This document shows, one piece after another, positions 1 through 7,696 of a DNA stretch of 64,000 nt. The number at the start of each line of letters is the position of its first letter. Positions within the stretch are counted from its first letter, which is position 1. This DNA comes from UBA6224 sp963800205. Lineage in GTDB: Bacteria > Patescibacteriota > Saccharimonadia > Saccharimonadales > UBA4665. The translations under genes and the position numbers were made by a program. The notes beneath the pieces are model-generated. The model made no database searches and was not told the DNA's origin. It saw nothing but the letters and a program-made list of their open reading frames with translations. Location: the NCBI GenBank assembly GCA_963800205.1, contig CAWCZQ010000001.1, positions 248,001 to 312,000 of the forward strand, given 5' to 3'.

Positions 1-260
1 GTCTTGGGGTGAATATCGGTAGGTATACCTCGTCCATCGTCATATACTCGTACGCCGCCATCGGCTTGCAGTGTCACGGCAACCTGCGTTGCATGACCGG
101 CCAAAGCTTCGTCGATACCATTATCTACTATTTCCCATACGAGGTGGTGCAGGCCCTCGACGCCCGTGCCGCCTATATACATTCCGGGTCGCTTCCGTAC
201 AGGTTCTAGCCCCTCAAGAACTTGAATTTGCTCGGCATCATAACCTTTTTGTTTCGCCAC
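1..260 (-). CDS. gyrB: DNA gyrase subunit B, N-terminal part (3' end outside window)
   Basis: Reading the minus strand from a GTG at 260 gives a typical start of a type IIA topoisomerase ATPase subunit: the GLEPVRKRPGMYIGGTG motif, then the GHKL ATP-binding helix WEIVDNGIDEALAG (metal-binding Asn) and VYDDGRGIP. Gyrase B hydrolyses ATP to drive negative supercoiling together with GyrA. Only about 86 codons lie in the window and the gene runs off the left edge. A GAGGG sequence sits about 11 nt before the GTG. ParE has a very similar N-terminus, so GyrB versus ParE cannot be settled from this part. Confidence 0.85.
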   Translation of the reverse strand, partial: MAKQKGYDAEQIQVLEGLEPVRKRPGMYIGGTGVEGLHHLVWEIVDNGIDEALAGHATQVAVTLQADGGVRVYDDGRGIPTDIHPK

Positions 261-305
261 TGTTTACTAACCCTCTATAAAGTTAAATTTTCCCACTTGT
301 TTATT

Positions 306-311
306 AGTATA
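306..311 (-). promoter_or_regulatory. -10 box of the gyrB promoter
   Basis: TATACT on the minus strand about 46 nt before the GTG start. It would give a 5' UTR of about 40 nt containing the GAGGG ribosome-binding site. No good -35 box is seen. Confidence 0.4.
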
Positions 312-357
312 GAATAACGGCGATAACTATTCAACACTACCCCTGAAGGACCGGTTG

Positions 358-3300
358 CTACGGCTGATTTCGATACACAAGATTTCCGTCTTTGTCGATC
401 TCGATGCTATCCAAATTTTCTTGTTTAGGTGGCGGTGGTGGACTTGGTGGAGTCTCTGGCAGCTTCTTAGTTTCCGTTGGCTTAGGCATATCTTCAGTTT
501 CCGCATGTTTTTGGGTCGGCTTTATCTGGTCGTCTGGAGCAGGAATTTGCTGGTGACTTTCACTCAAGTTTTTCTTCAGTTGTTCGGCTATTTGCGTCAC
601 CTCCTGTTTTTCGAAATCTTCACTCGAAATATTCTTTTTGATGAGTGGTTTGTGAAGATCGTGAATTGGCTCAATGATTTTGTGACTACTCTTTTTGTGC
701 TCAGATTCTTTGGGTCCCCGTACTGATTCATCGTTTGGTTGTTCGGCTAGCGAAGGGGTTTTTGGTGTCGATGTTTCGGTAGTTTGCGGCCGAGGCTGAG
801 AGGGTTTAGCGGATAGTGTAGTAGATTTTGCTACTTTTCGTTTACTCAGCCAGTCGTCGAGGAAAGATCCTTGCGACATAGATTTGGCGCCACTCGAATT
901 TGCCGGATCACGAGGTGCCGTACTAGTTTGTGAAGAAGGAGAAGCTGACCAGGCGCCAGCACCTGACTTAGGTGCAGCAGTGGCGGCGACGGGATTAGTT
1001 TTCATCCGGTCAAAGATAGAGGCTTCGACCTTATTCTTTGCGACTCCATACTTCGCAGCCGATAACTGTTTCAGTGCATTGGCGAGTCGAGGATTTGGCT
1101 TACCCAGCGGCGGCAATGTAGCCATACTAAAAGGCTGTGTCGGCACACCATTAACCAATGTTCGCACTATAGTGTTGTAATTAGGGACTCTCAGCAAGTC
1201 TTCAGCGCCGAAAGTCGGCTGAAAATACTTGGAAAGCATATCGACATCATTCTGCCCTACACGGAAGGAAACAATCGTACCCATATTACCGAACACTGCG
1301 TCCCTAATCTCTTCCGTTAACTGAGTCGTAAACTGGTTGGCTACGATCAGGTTCATGTGGTATTTCCGGGCCTCTGACATAATAGTGGCGAATGAATCAG
1401 TCGAGAAGTTCTGGAACTCATCAACGTATAGGGAAAAATCGACTCGCTTATCTTCCGGTATGTTGGCCCGACTCATGGCTGCCGCTTGGAATTTCATCAC
1501 AAAAATCATGCCCAGCAGCTTTGAGTTAAGTTCACCTGTTCTACCCTTACTAAGGTTAACAAGCAGAATCTTCTTGTTATCCATAATTTCCCGCAAATCA
1601 AAAGCACTTTTCGTTTGGCCGATGATATTTCGCATCATCTCGTTACTGAGGAAAGCACCGAATTTACTAACAAACCAACTGACTACATCACCGAACTCAT
1701 TAGAACGTTGTGACTGTGGCATTTCTTTTTGCCAGAACTCGAGTACGTTCGGGTCGGTCACATATTGTAATTTTTGCTTAACAAATGAAGGGTCCCGAAA
1801 TAGCTTCGGTATATCGACGAAAGTTCCGCCAGCTGGATCAGCCATAACGGTCAAGGCGGCATTCCTAAAGAGGTGCTCGTAACGAGGGCCCATAATCCCT
1901 TGATGTTGTGGGTCATACAACTTATACAGCATGTTCAAGGCTTCCTGGATCAAAAAGTCTTTCTGGTCGGCATCGTGGAATTCAAAAAGGTTCAAACCCA
2001 TCGGAAATTCCATATCGGCGGGGCAGAAATATACAACATCATCGACTCGCTCACGTGGAACCATCGCTAACAACTTCTCCGCAGTATCACCATGTGGGTC
2101 TACAAAGGCAAACCCATTGCCGCTTAACATATCCTGCAAGGCGATGTCCTCAAGGAATGTGGACTTACCGGTGCCGGTTTGACCAACAACATAGATATGC
2201 CGCTGACGATCCGTTAAAGAAATGCGGATAGGCTTTTTTGCACCGCGAAAGAGGTTGTAACCTAGCAGCAATCCTTGGTCGGGCATATTGCGAGGACCAT
2301 CAACTTGCTTTGATTCCTGACGACCCAACTGCGAAGTCGGTATATTTGACTGGTCTGGAAAATGGAATAATGTGGCTAATTCTACAGCATTAAGGATCAT
2401 GTTCCTCTGTTGACTGGGGAAATAACGAAGTAATAGTTCAGTAGTAATTTTGTCAGCATTAGCTTCTTTTTCGAATTTAAAACCGTTCTTGCCTGGGGCA
2501 TCGTATAGTGAAAAAGCAGCCACTATATTATTGAGGATAGCTGTGGCCCTTTTGTTACTATCCGAAGCAACCACCAGCCTGACGAGGGTCTCAAATCCAG
2601 CATGCCTCGTCTTGTCTTCTATGGCATCCACGACAGATCGATCAAGATTCGATATGTCGTCCTTTGTATCGTCCTTCTTTTCTTCAGGTACTTTCACCAG
2701 AGCGACGGCCATCTGTTTTAGTGTATCTCCGACCATTTCGTAGCCACTCTTGTTGTTATACTTACCTTTTCGTTTTTTATTTGCGATAGTAGTAGCTTCT
2801 TTTCGCCAATTATCCGCAGCCGGACGTAGCAATATCTGCACTGCAACTCCGTCGTCTTTTTGGAGATTAGCCAACGAGCTCAGAAGAGCCTGCATGGTAT
2901 CTCTTTTGATATCTTGGTATGTCGCTATGGGAAAGGCACTATTTTGTTTGAGTTCGAATTCCCCACCTACAACACCGTCGACACTGACCTTTTCGCCAAA
3001 AATGTTGTAATCTTTAACTTCTTCCAAACGAGACGTTGGGTAGGCACTCGTGACCGCTTGCTTGACAATATCAAGCATGCTGACCGGAACAGCTACGTAT
3101 AAGTTTATATTAGTAGCGGTTCCTACTATTTCAAAGCCAAAATGAGTTTGCCCCTCTTTGGCTTTTTTACCGCTCTCGAAAGTACTCGCAATAATACTGT
3201 AGATTACTTGAGCCTTAGATATATTCTCGTCAATAACATCGCGTGCGTCACGCCCACCGGCCACGATATCATCACTCGATGGTGGCAAATGGATAAGAAG

Positions 3301-3366
3301 CGTCACAATTTCTAGACCAGCTTCGACACTTTTTGGATTCTTTAATATATCTTTTGTGGTAAACAT
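358..3366 (-). CDS. TraG/VirD4-like type IV secretion or conjugative ATPase with Pro-rich tail
   Basis: Protein of 1002 residues. An N-terminal region of about 380 residues has no recognised motif. It is followed by a P-loop (GQTGTGKST, near residue 395), a VDPHGD segment typical of DUF87/TraG-type ATPases, and a Walker B-like YVDEFQNF near residue 640, then a RecA-like C-terminal half of the TraG/TraD type. The last ~200 residues are low-complexity Pro/Ser/Thr/Lys-rich with a PPSPPPPP stretch and are probably disordered. Proteins of this architecture couple DNA or protein substrates to type IV secretion machines at the inner membrane. No relaxase or VirB partner lies nearby, so a housekeeping export role is possible. 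The short gene at 3390-3629 lies just upstream and is probably co-transcribed. Confidence 0.7.
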   Translation of the reverse strand: MFTTKDILKNPKSVEAGLEIVTLLIHLPPSSDDIVAGGRDARDVIDENISKAQVIYSIIASTFESGKKAKEGQTHFGFEIVGTATNINLYVAVPVSMLDIVKQAVTSAYPTSRLEEVKDYNIFGEKVSVDGVVGGEFELKQNSAFPIATYQDIKRDTMQALLSSLANLQKDDGVAVQILLRPAADNWRKEATTIANKKRKGKYNNKSGYEMVGDTLKQMAVALVKVPEEKKDDTKDDISNLDRSVVDAIEDKTRHAGFETLVRLVVASDSNKRATAILNNIVAAFSLYDAPGKNGFKFEKEANADKITTELLLRYFPSQQRNMILNAVELATLFHFPDQSNIPTSQLGRQESKQVDGPRNMPDQGLLLGYNLFRGAKKPIRISLTDRQRHIYVVGQTGTGKSTFLEDIALQDMLSGNGFAFVDPHGDTAEKLLAMVPRERVDDVVYFCPADMEFPMGLNLFEFHDADQKDFLIQEALNMLYKLYDPQHQGIMGPRYEHLFRNAALTVMADPAGGTFVDIPKLFRDPSFVKQKLQYVTDPNVLEFWQKEMPQSQRSNEFGDVVSWFVSKFGAFLSNEMMRNIIGQTKSAFDLREIMDNKKILLVNLSKGRTGELNSKLLGMIFVMKFQAAAMSRANIPEDKRVDFSLYVDEFQNFSTDSFATIMSEARKYHMNLIVANQFTTQLTEEIRDAVFGNMGTIVSFRVGQNDVDMLSKYFQPTFGAEDLLRVPNYNTIVRTLVNGVPTQPFSMATLPPLGKPNPRLANALKQLSAAKYGVAKNKVEASIFDRMKTNPVAATAAPKSGAGAWSASPSSQTSTAPRDPANSSGAKSMSQGSFLDDWLSKRKVAKSTTLSAKPSQPRPQTTETSTPKTPSLAEQPNDESVRGPKESEHKKSSHKIIEPIHDLHKPLIKKNISSEDFEKQEVTQIAEQLKKNLSESHQQIPAPDDQIKPTQKHAETEDMPKPTETKKLPETPPSPPPPPKQENLDSIEIDKDGNLVYRNQP

Positions 3367-3389
3367 TCTGAATCTAGCCCTAACCCACG

Positions 3390-3629
3390 TTACGATTCTA
3401 TTGTTATATTGTAGCGGTCACGGAGTACTTGTTGCCGAAGATTCCACAGTAATTCAGCTTTTTGGCGTGGCGACACAGTGGCATCACCCAGCAGGTCCCG
3501 TGCATGCTCTACTACCGAGTCCTGATGTGTGGCAAATGGTACTTCCGCAGAGGATGTGGTGGATTCTAGGTGAGTTCCTTGGGCTACTGGCGGTAACTGT
3601 GCTTCAATAGGCAACTGATTATTATCCAT
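3390..3629 (-). CDS. Small hypothetical protein upstream of the TraG-like ATPase
   Basis: 79 residues, hydrophilic, without membrane segment or known motif. The C-terminal half (SPRQKAELLWNLRQQVLRDR) looks helical. The minus-strand sequence TATACT at 3642-3637 lies 7 nt before the ATG, so the mRNA is probably leaderless. The gene ends 23 nt before the start of the TraG-like ATPase, suggesting one operon and a partner role. The function is unknown. Confidence 0.6.
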   Translation of the reverse strand: MDNNQLPIEAQLPPVAQGTHLESTTSSAEVPFATHQDSVVEHARDLLGDATVSPRQKAELLWNLRQQVLRDRYNITIES

Positions 3630-3668
3630 ATATGTAAGTATACAACTTCACCCCTCGTAAACCCTAGC

Positions 3669-4070
3669 CTACTTCTTATTCGAAATAGGGACGCGGAAGT
3701 AAAGACTATAGAGATAGCCTATGGCCCCCAAAGTAAAAACAACCAGAAAATCTCGCCATGTCAGTTGTCCAACAGATGACAAAGCAAGACAGACGCTTGT
3801 CAATCCCCAGATACTTAAAAATATTCGTGTTTTGTGATGCTTTACAAAGGGAGAAATCTCAGCGGCTAAGCCTAACGTCAGATAGGTAACAGCCGCTAGG
3901 TTTACTATTGCCACCAAGTACCCCAATATAACAACAAGTACGGAGCCTTCTACGGGGTTAGTAAGCCCATAGACCGCAAAGTTCAGCGTTAGGAGCATAG
4001 CTAACAGTACTATCCGCCGCTTATGCGAGGAAAAATAGTTCTGAACGACTTCGTGTTGGATCGTCGGCAT
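3669..4070 (-). CDS. Small integral membrane protein, unknown function
   Basis: 133 residues with about four hydrophobic segments (IVLLAMLLTLNFAVYGL, SVLVVILGYLVAIVNLAAV, IFLSIWGLTSVCLALS and DFLVVFTLGAIGYLYSLYF) separated by short charged loops. It starts with a soluble stretch MPTIQHEVVQNYFSSHKRR, so the N-terminus is probably cytoplasmic. A GACAAT box stands 6 nt before the ATG, again a leaderless arrangement. No family is recognised. Confidence 0.6.
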   Translation of the reverse strand: MPTIQHEVVQNYFSSHKRRIVLLAMLLTLNFAVYGLTNPVEGSVLVVILGYLVAIVNLAAVTYLTLGLAAEISPFVKHHKTRIFLSIWGLTSVCLALSSVGQLTWRDFLVVFTLGAIGYLYSLYFRVPISNKK

Positions 4071-4448
4071 ATCTCTATTGTCTTACAAAGTGATAGTAAA
4101 AATAAAGAGGCGACGCAGGTGCGACGCCTCTTCAAGTGACTTATAAGGACAAAACCGCTCATTATATAGAGATTTAATAGCGCTTGTCACTTATTCGTCA
4201 TGACTGACCGCTCATTATACCGCTAGGTATAAGTGAGCGTTAACGGTAAGCCTCCGCTTTTCCGATTGAATTGTAAGTATTTTTGTTTTTGTAACTTACA
4301 TCTTCTACACTACTACGCTTTGTCTGTTTTGTCAATACGCTTATGCGAATCATTATTTTATAAAAGATAAATTTACTACTGTAGCTATTTGGCTGAATAC
4401 CGAATTCGGTTATGCACAATGCGTGGTAAAAAATCCCTAAAATAATCG
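4071..4448. other. Intergenic region with two hairpins
   Basis: No convincing gene. It holds an inverted repeat at 4105-4132 (AAGAGGCG..CGCCTCTT with one mismatch) and a second hairpin around 4210-4240 (CGCTCATTATACC / GGTATAA-G-TGAGCG, one bulge). The phrase ACCGCTCATTATA occurs twice, near 4155 and 4208. Neither hairpin has a strong T-tract. They may be transcript-end signals or part of an unrecognised regulatory RNA. Confidence 0.4.
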
Positions 4449-4477
4449 TTGACAAAGCGCTTTTGGTTGCCTAAGAT
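4449..4477 (+). promoter_or_regulatory. Near-consensus sigma-70 type promoter
   Basis: TTGACA at 4449-4454, a 17-nt spacer, and TAAGAT at 4472-4477. The predicted transcription start is about 4484. It drives the short terminator-ended transcript that follows, not an obvious protein gene. Confidence 0.7.
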
Positions 4478-4483
4478 AGTGAT

Positions 4484-4562
4484 AGCACTTGAATAAAAAA
4501 AGTGCTCAAAAACAAAAACGAATCAGCAACAACGGCTTCTCGCAGGCCGTTGTTCTTTTTTT
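4484..4562 (+). ncRNA. Candidate small RNA of about 80 nt
   Basis: The segment lies between a near-consensus promoter and an intrinsic terminator and contains no good reading frame. It folds into a 5' hairpin (AGCACTT .. AAGTGCT, 4483-4507) followed by an A-rich single strand and the terminator stem. It ends about 50 nt before the separate comM promoter, so it is not simply the comM leader. A terminated leader (attenuator) of comM is the alternative. It was not matched to any RNA family. Confidence 0.45.
4528..4562 (+). terminator. Intrinsic terminator
   Basis: Perfect 9-bp stem AACAACGGC / GCCGTTGTT with a 9-nt loop, followed by C and seven T residues. Confidence 0.85.
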
Positions 4563-4612
4563 ACCTGCTACCTTCAAAACCTGTCTATATGAACAAACCA
4601 ATACGCACAAGC

Positions 4613-4640
4613 TTGTCTTAGTCTCAGTATTAGTTACAAT
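4613..4640 (+). promoter_or_regulatory. comM promoter (leaderless)
   Basis: TTGTCT, a 16-nt spacer, then TACAAT at 4635-4640. The comM ATG follows after 6 nt, so transcription should start at or next to the start codon. Confidence 0.6.
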
Positions 4641-4646
4641 GACCGC

Positions 4647-6167
4647 ATGAGTTCGACAGTGCGGAGTATAACCGCTTCTGGAAGTGCCGGTTTACTCGTT
4701 ACCATAGAATGCAGTCTATCCAATAGTCTGCCCGGTATCGTAATTGTTGGCTCTGCCAGCAAATCTGTCGATGAAGCTCGAGAAAGAATACGAGCAGCTT
4801 TTAATACTACTGACGCCAAACTCCCTCGAAAAAGAATAATCATAAATCTTGCACCAGCCGATATTCCAAAAAACGACAGTGGACTGGATCTAGGCATAGC
4901 CGCTGCCATTCTAGTGACCGCCGAACAAGTAACCATACCTAAGCTCGAAAGTTCCGCTTTTATTGGTGAGCTGGGTCTAGATGGGTCATGCCGTGCCGTA
5001 CGTGGAATCATTGGCAAAATCATTGCAGGTCGAGCCGCAGGCATAAATCACTTCTACATATCGGCGGAAAATGTCGCGCAGGCTCAGATGATACCGAATA
5101 TAGTTTTACATCCCATACAAAATATAGCCGATTTGGTTGGTTCGCTCGACGGAACAGTGACAGATAAAGCCTTCGCTACCGGTACTGGGAAAATGCCCCC
5201 ACTCCCCGCCACACTAACAACCGACCCATTTGAAGATATAGTTGGACAGGTAGCAGCAAAACGAGCCTTAGAGATAGCAGCCGCCGGCGGTCACAATATT
5301 ATGTTCAGTGGCCCTCCCGGCACGGGCAAGACGATGCTGGCTAAAGCCCTACCCTCACTCCTGCCTGCATTATCACAAGAAGAGATTATTGAAGTTACTC
5401 AACTCCATAGTTTAGCGGGCAATGTTACAGACAAACCGGTTACTTCGCGACCTTTCCGTGCACCTCACCACAGCGCTAGCCACGTTTCCATAACGGGTGG
5501 TGGCCATAGTTTACGACCGGGAGAGATCAGTCTTGGTCATAGGGGCGTCTTGTTTATGGACGAACTGCCTGAATTTAACCGCCTTACCTTAGAGTCTCTT
5601 CGCCAACCGCTCGAAGACTGTACAATAAGCGTGGCCCGCGCCAAGGACTCCGTGACCTATCCGGCCAACTTTATTCTTATCGCGACAGCCAACCCCTGCC
5701 CTTGCGGGTTTTACGGCACTAAGAAGCCATGCACTTGCCAACCTTACCAAATACAACGCTATCAGCAGCGCATATCAGGCCCAATTTTGGACAGGATCGA
5801 TTTATTTGCCGCTGTACACGAAGTCGATCACGACAAATTACTACTAAAATCGACCAGTGCCTTCAACGGGAAGCGAAGTATCGCTAACATACAGATTGCT
5901 CGAGCCCGACAACAACAGCGCTTCAACAGTCATACAAAGTTGAATGCCGATATGACAAACGCAGACATCAAACAGCGTGCATTCATACATGCAGATGCCA
6001 AAGCAATATTAGATACTGCGGCTCGTAAGCTCGATTTATCAGCCAGAAGTTACATGCGGACGATTAAATTAGCACGAACTATAGCGGATTTAAGCGAACA
6101 GGATCAGATACACCCTACTCATATCACCGAAGCTCTACAGTTTCGTCCGCAAATCTCCCGATTTTAG
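4647..6167 (+). CDS. comM: ComM/YifB family Mg-chelatase-like AAA+ ATPase
   Basis: 506 residues, the usual length for the family. An N-terminal Lon-like ChlI fold (TASGSAGLLVTIECSLSNSLPGIVIVG) is followed by the AAA+ core with Walker A GPPGTGKTMLAKALP, the Mg-chelatase signature FRAPHHSASHVSITGGG, Walker B FMDELPEF, sensor ATANPCPCG and a C-terminal YifB lid domain (LDLSARSYMRTIKLARTIADL). In naturally transformable bacteria ComM is a branch-migration helicase that extends DNA integration during transformation. The intact type IV pilus genes elsewhere in the window would fit DNA uptake, but that link is inference. The start is fixed by the -10 box 6 nt upstream. Confidence 0.93.
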   Translation: MSSTVRSITASGSAGLLVTIECSLSNSLPGIVIVGSASKSVDEARERIRAAFNTTDAKLPRKRIIINLAPADIPKNDSGLDLGIAAAILVTAEQVTIPKLESSAFIGELGLDGSCRAVRGIIGKIIAGRAAGINHFYISAENVAQAQMIPNIVLHPIQNIADLVGSLDGTVTDKAFATGTGKMPPLPATLTTDPFEDIVGQVAAKRALEIAAAGGHNIMFSGPPGTGKTMLAKALPSLLPALSQEEIIEVTQLHSLAGNVTDKPVTSRPFRAPHHSASHVSITGGGHSLRPGEISLGHRGVLFMDELPEFNRLTLESLRQPLEDCTISVARAKDSVTYPANFILIATANPCPCGFYGTKKPCTCQPYQIQRYQQRISGPILDRIDLFAAVHEVDHDKLLLKSTSAFNGKRSIANIQIARARQQQRFNSHTKLNADMTNADIKQRAFIHADAKAILDTAARKLDLSARSYMRTIKLARTIADLSEQDQIHPTHITEALQFRPQISRF

Positions 6168-6174
6168 CGTCGAT

Positions 6175-6203
6175 TTGACCCCTGTAGCCTAATCTGTTAA
6201 AAT
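6175..6203 (+). promoter_or_regulatory. Promoter of the infC-rpmI-rplT operon
   Basis: TTGACC, a 17-nt spacer and TAAAAT (6198-6203). Predicted start is about 6210, giving a ~32-nt leader that carries AAGGAG at 6228-6233. Confidence 0.65.
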
Positions 6204-6241
6204 TCTTCGGTAACAAAGAACAAAAGTAAGGAGACGAACTT

Positions 6242-6772
6242 ATCGCCAAACCAACCCGTCTGAACGATACAATTCAGGCAACCCAACTCAGAGTAATAGA
6301 TGCCGATGGTAATCAGCTTGGTGTATACAGCAAGCAAGAGGCGCTCTCTATTGCCCGTGACCAAGGCCTGGATCTTGTGGAGATTTCTCCCGACGCCAAA
6401 CCGCCAGTAGCGAAAATAGTCGATTGGGGAAAATTCAACTACCAACGCACGAAGCAGATGCAGAAGAATAAACGCAATGCTAAGACTTTGGATATGAAAC
6501 AGATGCGTTTTGGGCTTAAGATCAGCGATCACGATCTGAATGTTAAGCTCAATAAAGTTACTTCTTTTCTGCAAGCTGGTCACAAAGTGAAGATTACAAT
6601 CTTCTATCGAGGCCGTGAACTTGCCCATAAAGATATCGGCTTTAAGCTTGCTGATAAGGTAATCGAGGGTTTCGGTGATACAATAGTAGTCGACCAAGCC
6701 CCGCAATTAGCGGGTAAACAGCTTAATTTTGTGATAAGGAGCAATCAAAATGCCAAAGCTAAAGACGCATAG
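6242..6772 (+). CDS. infC: Translation initiation factor IF-3, starting at ATC
   Basis: The frame encodes a complete IF-3: N-domain (LRVIDADGNQLGVYSKQEAL), linker, C-domain (KQMRFGLKISDHDLNVKL ... KVKITIFYRGRELAHKDIGF). IF-3 binds the 30S subunit, blocks 50S joining and proofreads the initiation codon. No ATG, GTG or TTG lies in frame between the stop TAA at 6227-6229 and the domain. The AAGGAG at 6228-6233 points with 8-nt spacing at ATC (6242-6244), giving 176 residues. The first in-frame ATG (6377) would delete 45 residues of the N-domain. E. coli infC likewise uses a rare AUU start, as part of IF-3 autoregulation. It overlaps rpmI by 23 nt. Confidence 0.9.
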   Translation: MAKPTRLNDTIQATQLRVIDADGNQLGVYSKQEALSIARDQGLDLVEISPDAKPPVAKIVDWGKFNYQRTKQMQKNKRNAKTLDMKQMRFGLKISDHDLNVKLNKVTSFLQAGHKVKITIFYRGRELAHKDIGFKLADKVIEGFGDTIVVDQAPQLAGKQLNFVIRSNQNAKAKDA

Positions 6773-6947
6773 TGGCACCAAGGACCGCGTCAAATTGTCC
6801 AAGAATGGCAAGGTCCGCATGGGTCACCCCAATAAAAACCACTTTCTCCAGAAGAAAAGTGGTGCTCGCAAGCGTAGCCTTGCCGGCTTAAGCACCGCAA
6901 GCGGTGCCAACAGTAAAAATCTTAAACTTCGTTTAGGAGCTAAATAA
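6750..6947 (+). CDS. rpmI: 50S ribosomal protein bL35
   Basis: 65 residues, strongly basic, with the family pattern KLKTHSGTKDRVKLSKNGKV and the HFLQKKSGARKRSL motif. It begins inside the end of infC behind an AAGGAG sequence and ends in TAATG, overlapping the rplT start by one base. Translational coupling of the three genes is therefore likely. bL35 is a late-assembling protein of the large subunit. Confidence 0.95.
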   Translation: MPKLKTHSGTKDRVKLSKNGKVRMGHPNKNHFLQKKSGARKRSLAGLSTASGANSKNLKLRLGAK

Positions 6948-7291
6948 TGCGTGTTAAACGAGGCGTTGCTAGCCACAAAAAACACCAGAAAATCCGTCGC
7001 GCAACTAAAGGTATGTCTCACCCTAACCGGGTAAGCATCAAGCGTGGACGACAGGCACTCACTAAATCACTGCAATTCGCTACCCGCGACCGCAAAAATC
7101 GCAAGCGTACCTTCCGCCAGCTTTGGAATGCGAGGATTAATGCAGCGGCACGACTAAACAACACCACTTACAGCAAGCTCATTGCGGGCCTAAAGGCTGC
7201 TAATATTTCACTTGACCGCAAAATCTTGGCAGAATTAGCGGTAAATGAACCAAAGGCTTTTACTGCCGTCACCAAAGCGGTAAAGAAGTAA
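6947..7291 (+). CDS. rplT: 50S ribosomal protein bL20
   Basis: 114 residues with the basic N-terminal extension (MRVKRGVASHKKHQKIRRAT) and globular part (WNARINAAARLNNTTYSKLIAGL) of bL20. It is required for early 50S assembly and in several bacteria represses this operon by binding its mRNA. It is last in the classic infC-rpmI-rplT order and is followed after 16 nt by a strong terminator. Confidence 0.95.
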   Translation: MRVKRGVASHKKHQKIRRATKGMSHPNRVSIKRGRQALTKSLQFATRDRKNRKRTFRQLWNARINAAARLNNTTYSKLIAGLKAANISLDRKILAELAVNEPKAFTAVTKAVKK

Positions 7292-7307
7292 GCTTACAAA
7301 GCAATTT

Positions 7308-7340
7308 AAAAAACCGACGAGTTAACTCGTCGGTTTTTTA
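7308..7340. terminator. Bidirectional intrinsic terminator between rplT and rnpB
   Basis: Stem CCGACGAG / CTCGTCGG with a TTAA loop, flanked by A6 on the left and T6 on the right. It has a T-tract in both directions and so can end rplT on the plus strand and RNase P RNA on the minus strand. Confidence 0.85.
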
Positions 7341-7685
7341 GTGCCAGGCTACCCATAAGCCGGATTTTGTTTTAGCTAGCCATCTATCTAGCCTTCTTGT
7401 CACCAAAAAGGTCACGCGGTTCTTATGATGAATCCTCAGCGGGACGCTTTGAGTCGTAAAACTCCAAGAATCCATCTCCTTGCAGTAGACAGGGTTTACC
7501 TCCTTGCGTCGTCACCGACGCTTGCTGTGGGCTCTTACCCCGCTCGTTTCACCCTTACCTCGAAAGGCGGTTTCGTTTCTGTGGCACTTTCCCTAGAATT
7601 ACTTCCGGTTGCCGTTAGCAACTGTCTTTCCCTATACTGTCCGGACTTTCCTCCCCTTGCGAGGCGGCTAGCCGGTAACCTAGCA
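7341..7685 (-). ncRNA. rnpB: RNase P RNA, class A type
   Basis: The minus strand contains the universally conserved P4 5' strand GAGGAAAGTCCGGACA near 7659-7644, the AGGGTGAAACG segment, the CGGGGTAAGAGCCCA region, and the matching 3' element ATCCGGCTTATGGGTAG near 7366. The length of about 345 nt fits a bacterial type A RNA. It is the catalytic subunit that matures tRNA 5' ends. Exact ends are estimated: the 5' end from the -10 box at 7696-7691 and the 3' end from the shared terminator. Confidence 0.92.
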
Positions 7686-7690
7686 TACGA

Positions 7691-7696
7691 ATTATA
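7691..7696 (-). promoter_or_regulatory. -10 box of rnpB, overlapping the stop codon of the upstream gene
   Basis: TATAAT on the minus strand. Its bases include the TAA stop codon of the ASCH-RNase H gene, showing very tight packing. No convincing -35 hexamer is visible. Confidence 0.55.

Noticed and set aside
4240..4455. Minus-strand open frame of 71 codons
   Set aside because: No similarity, atypical composition, no ribosome-binding site, and it overlaps hairpins and the -35 region of the small RNA promoter.
6377..6772. infC starting at the first in-frame ATG
   Set aside because: This would remove 45 residues of the conserved IF-3 N-domain that are encoded in frame directly after a well-placed AAGGAG.
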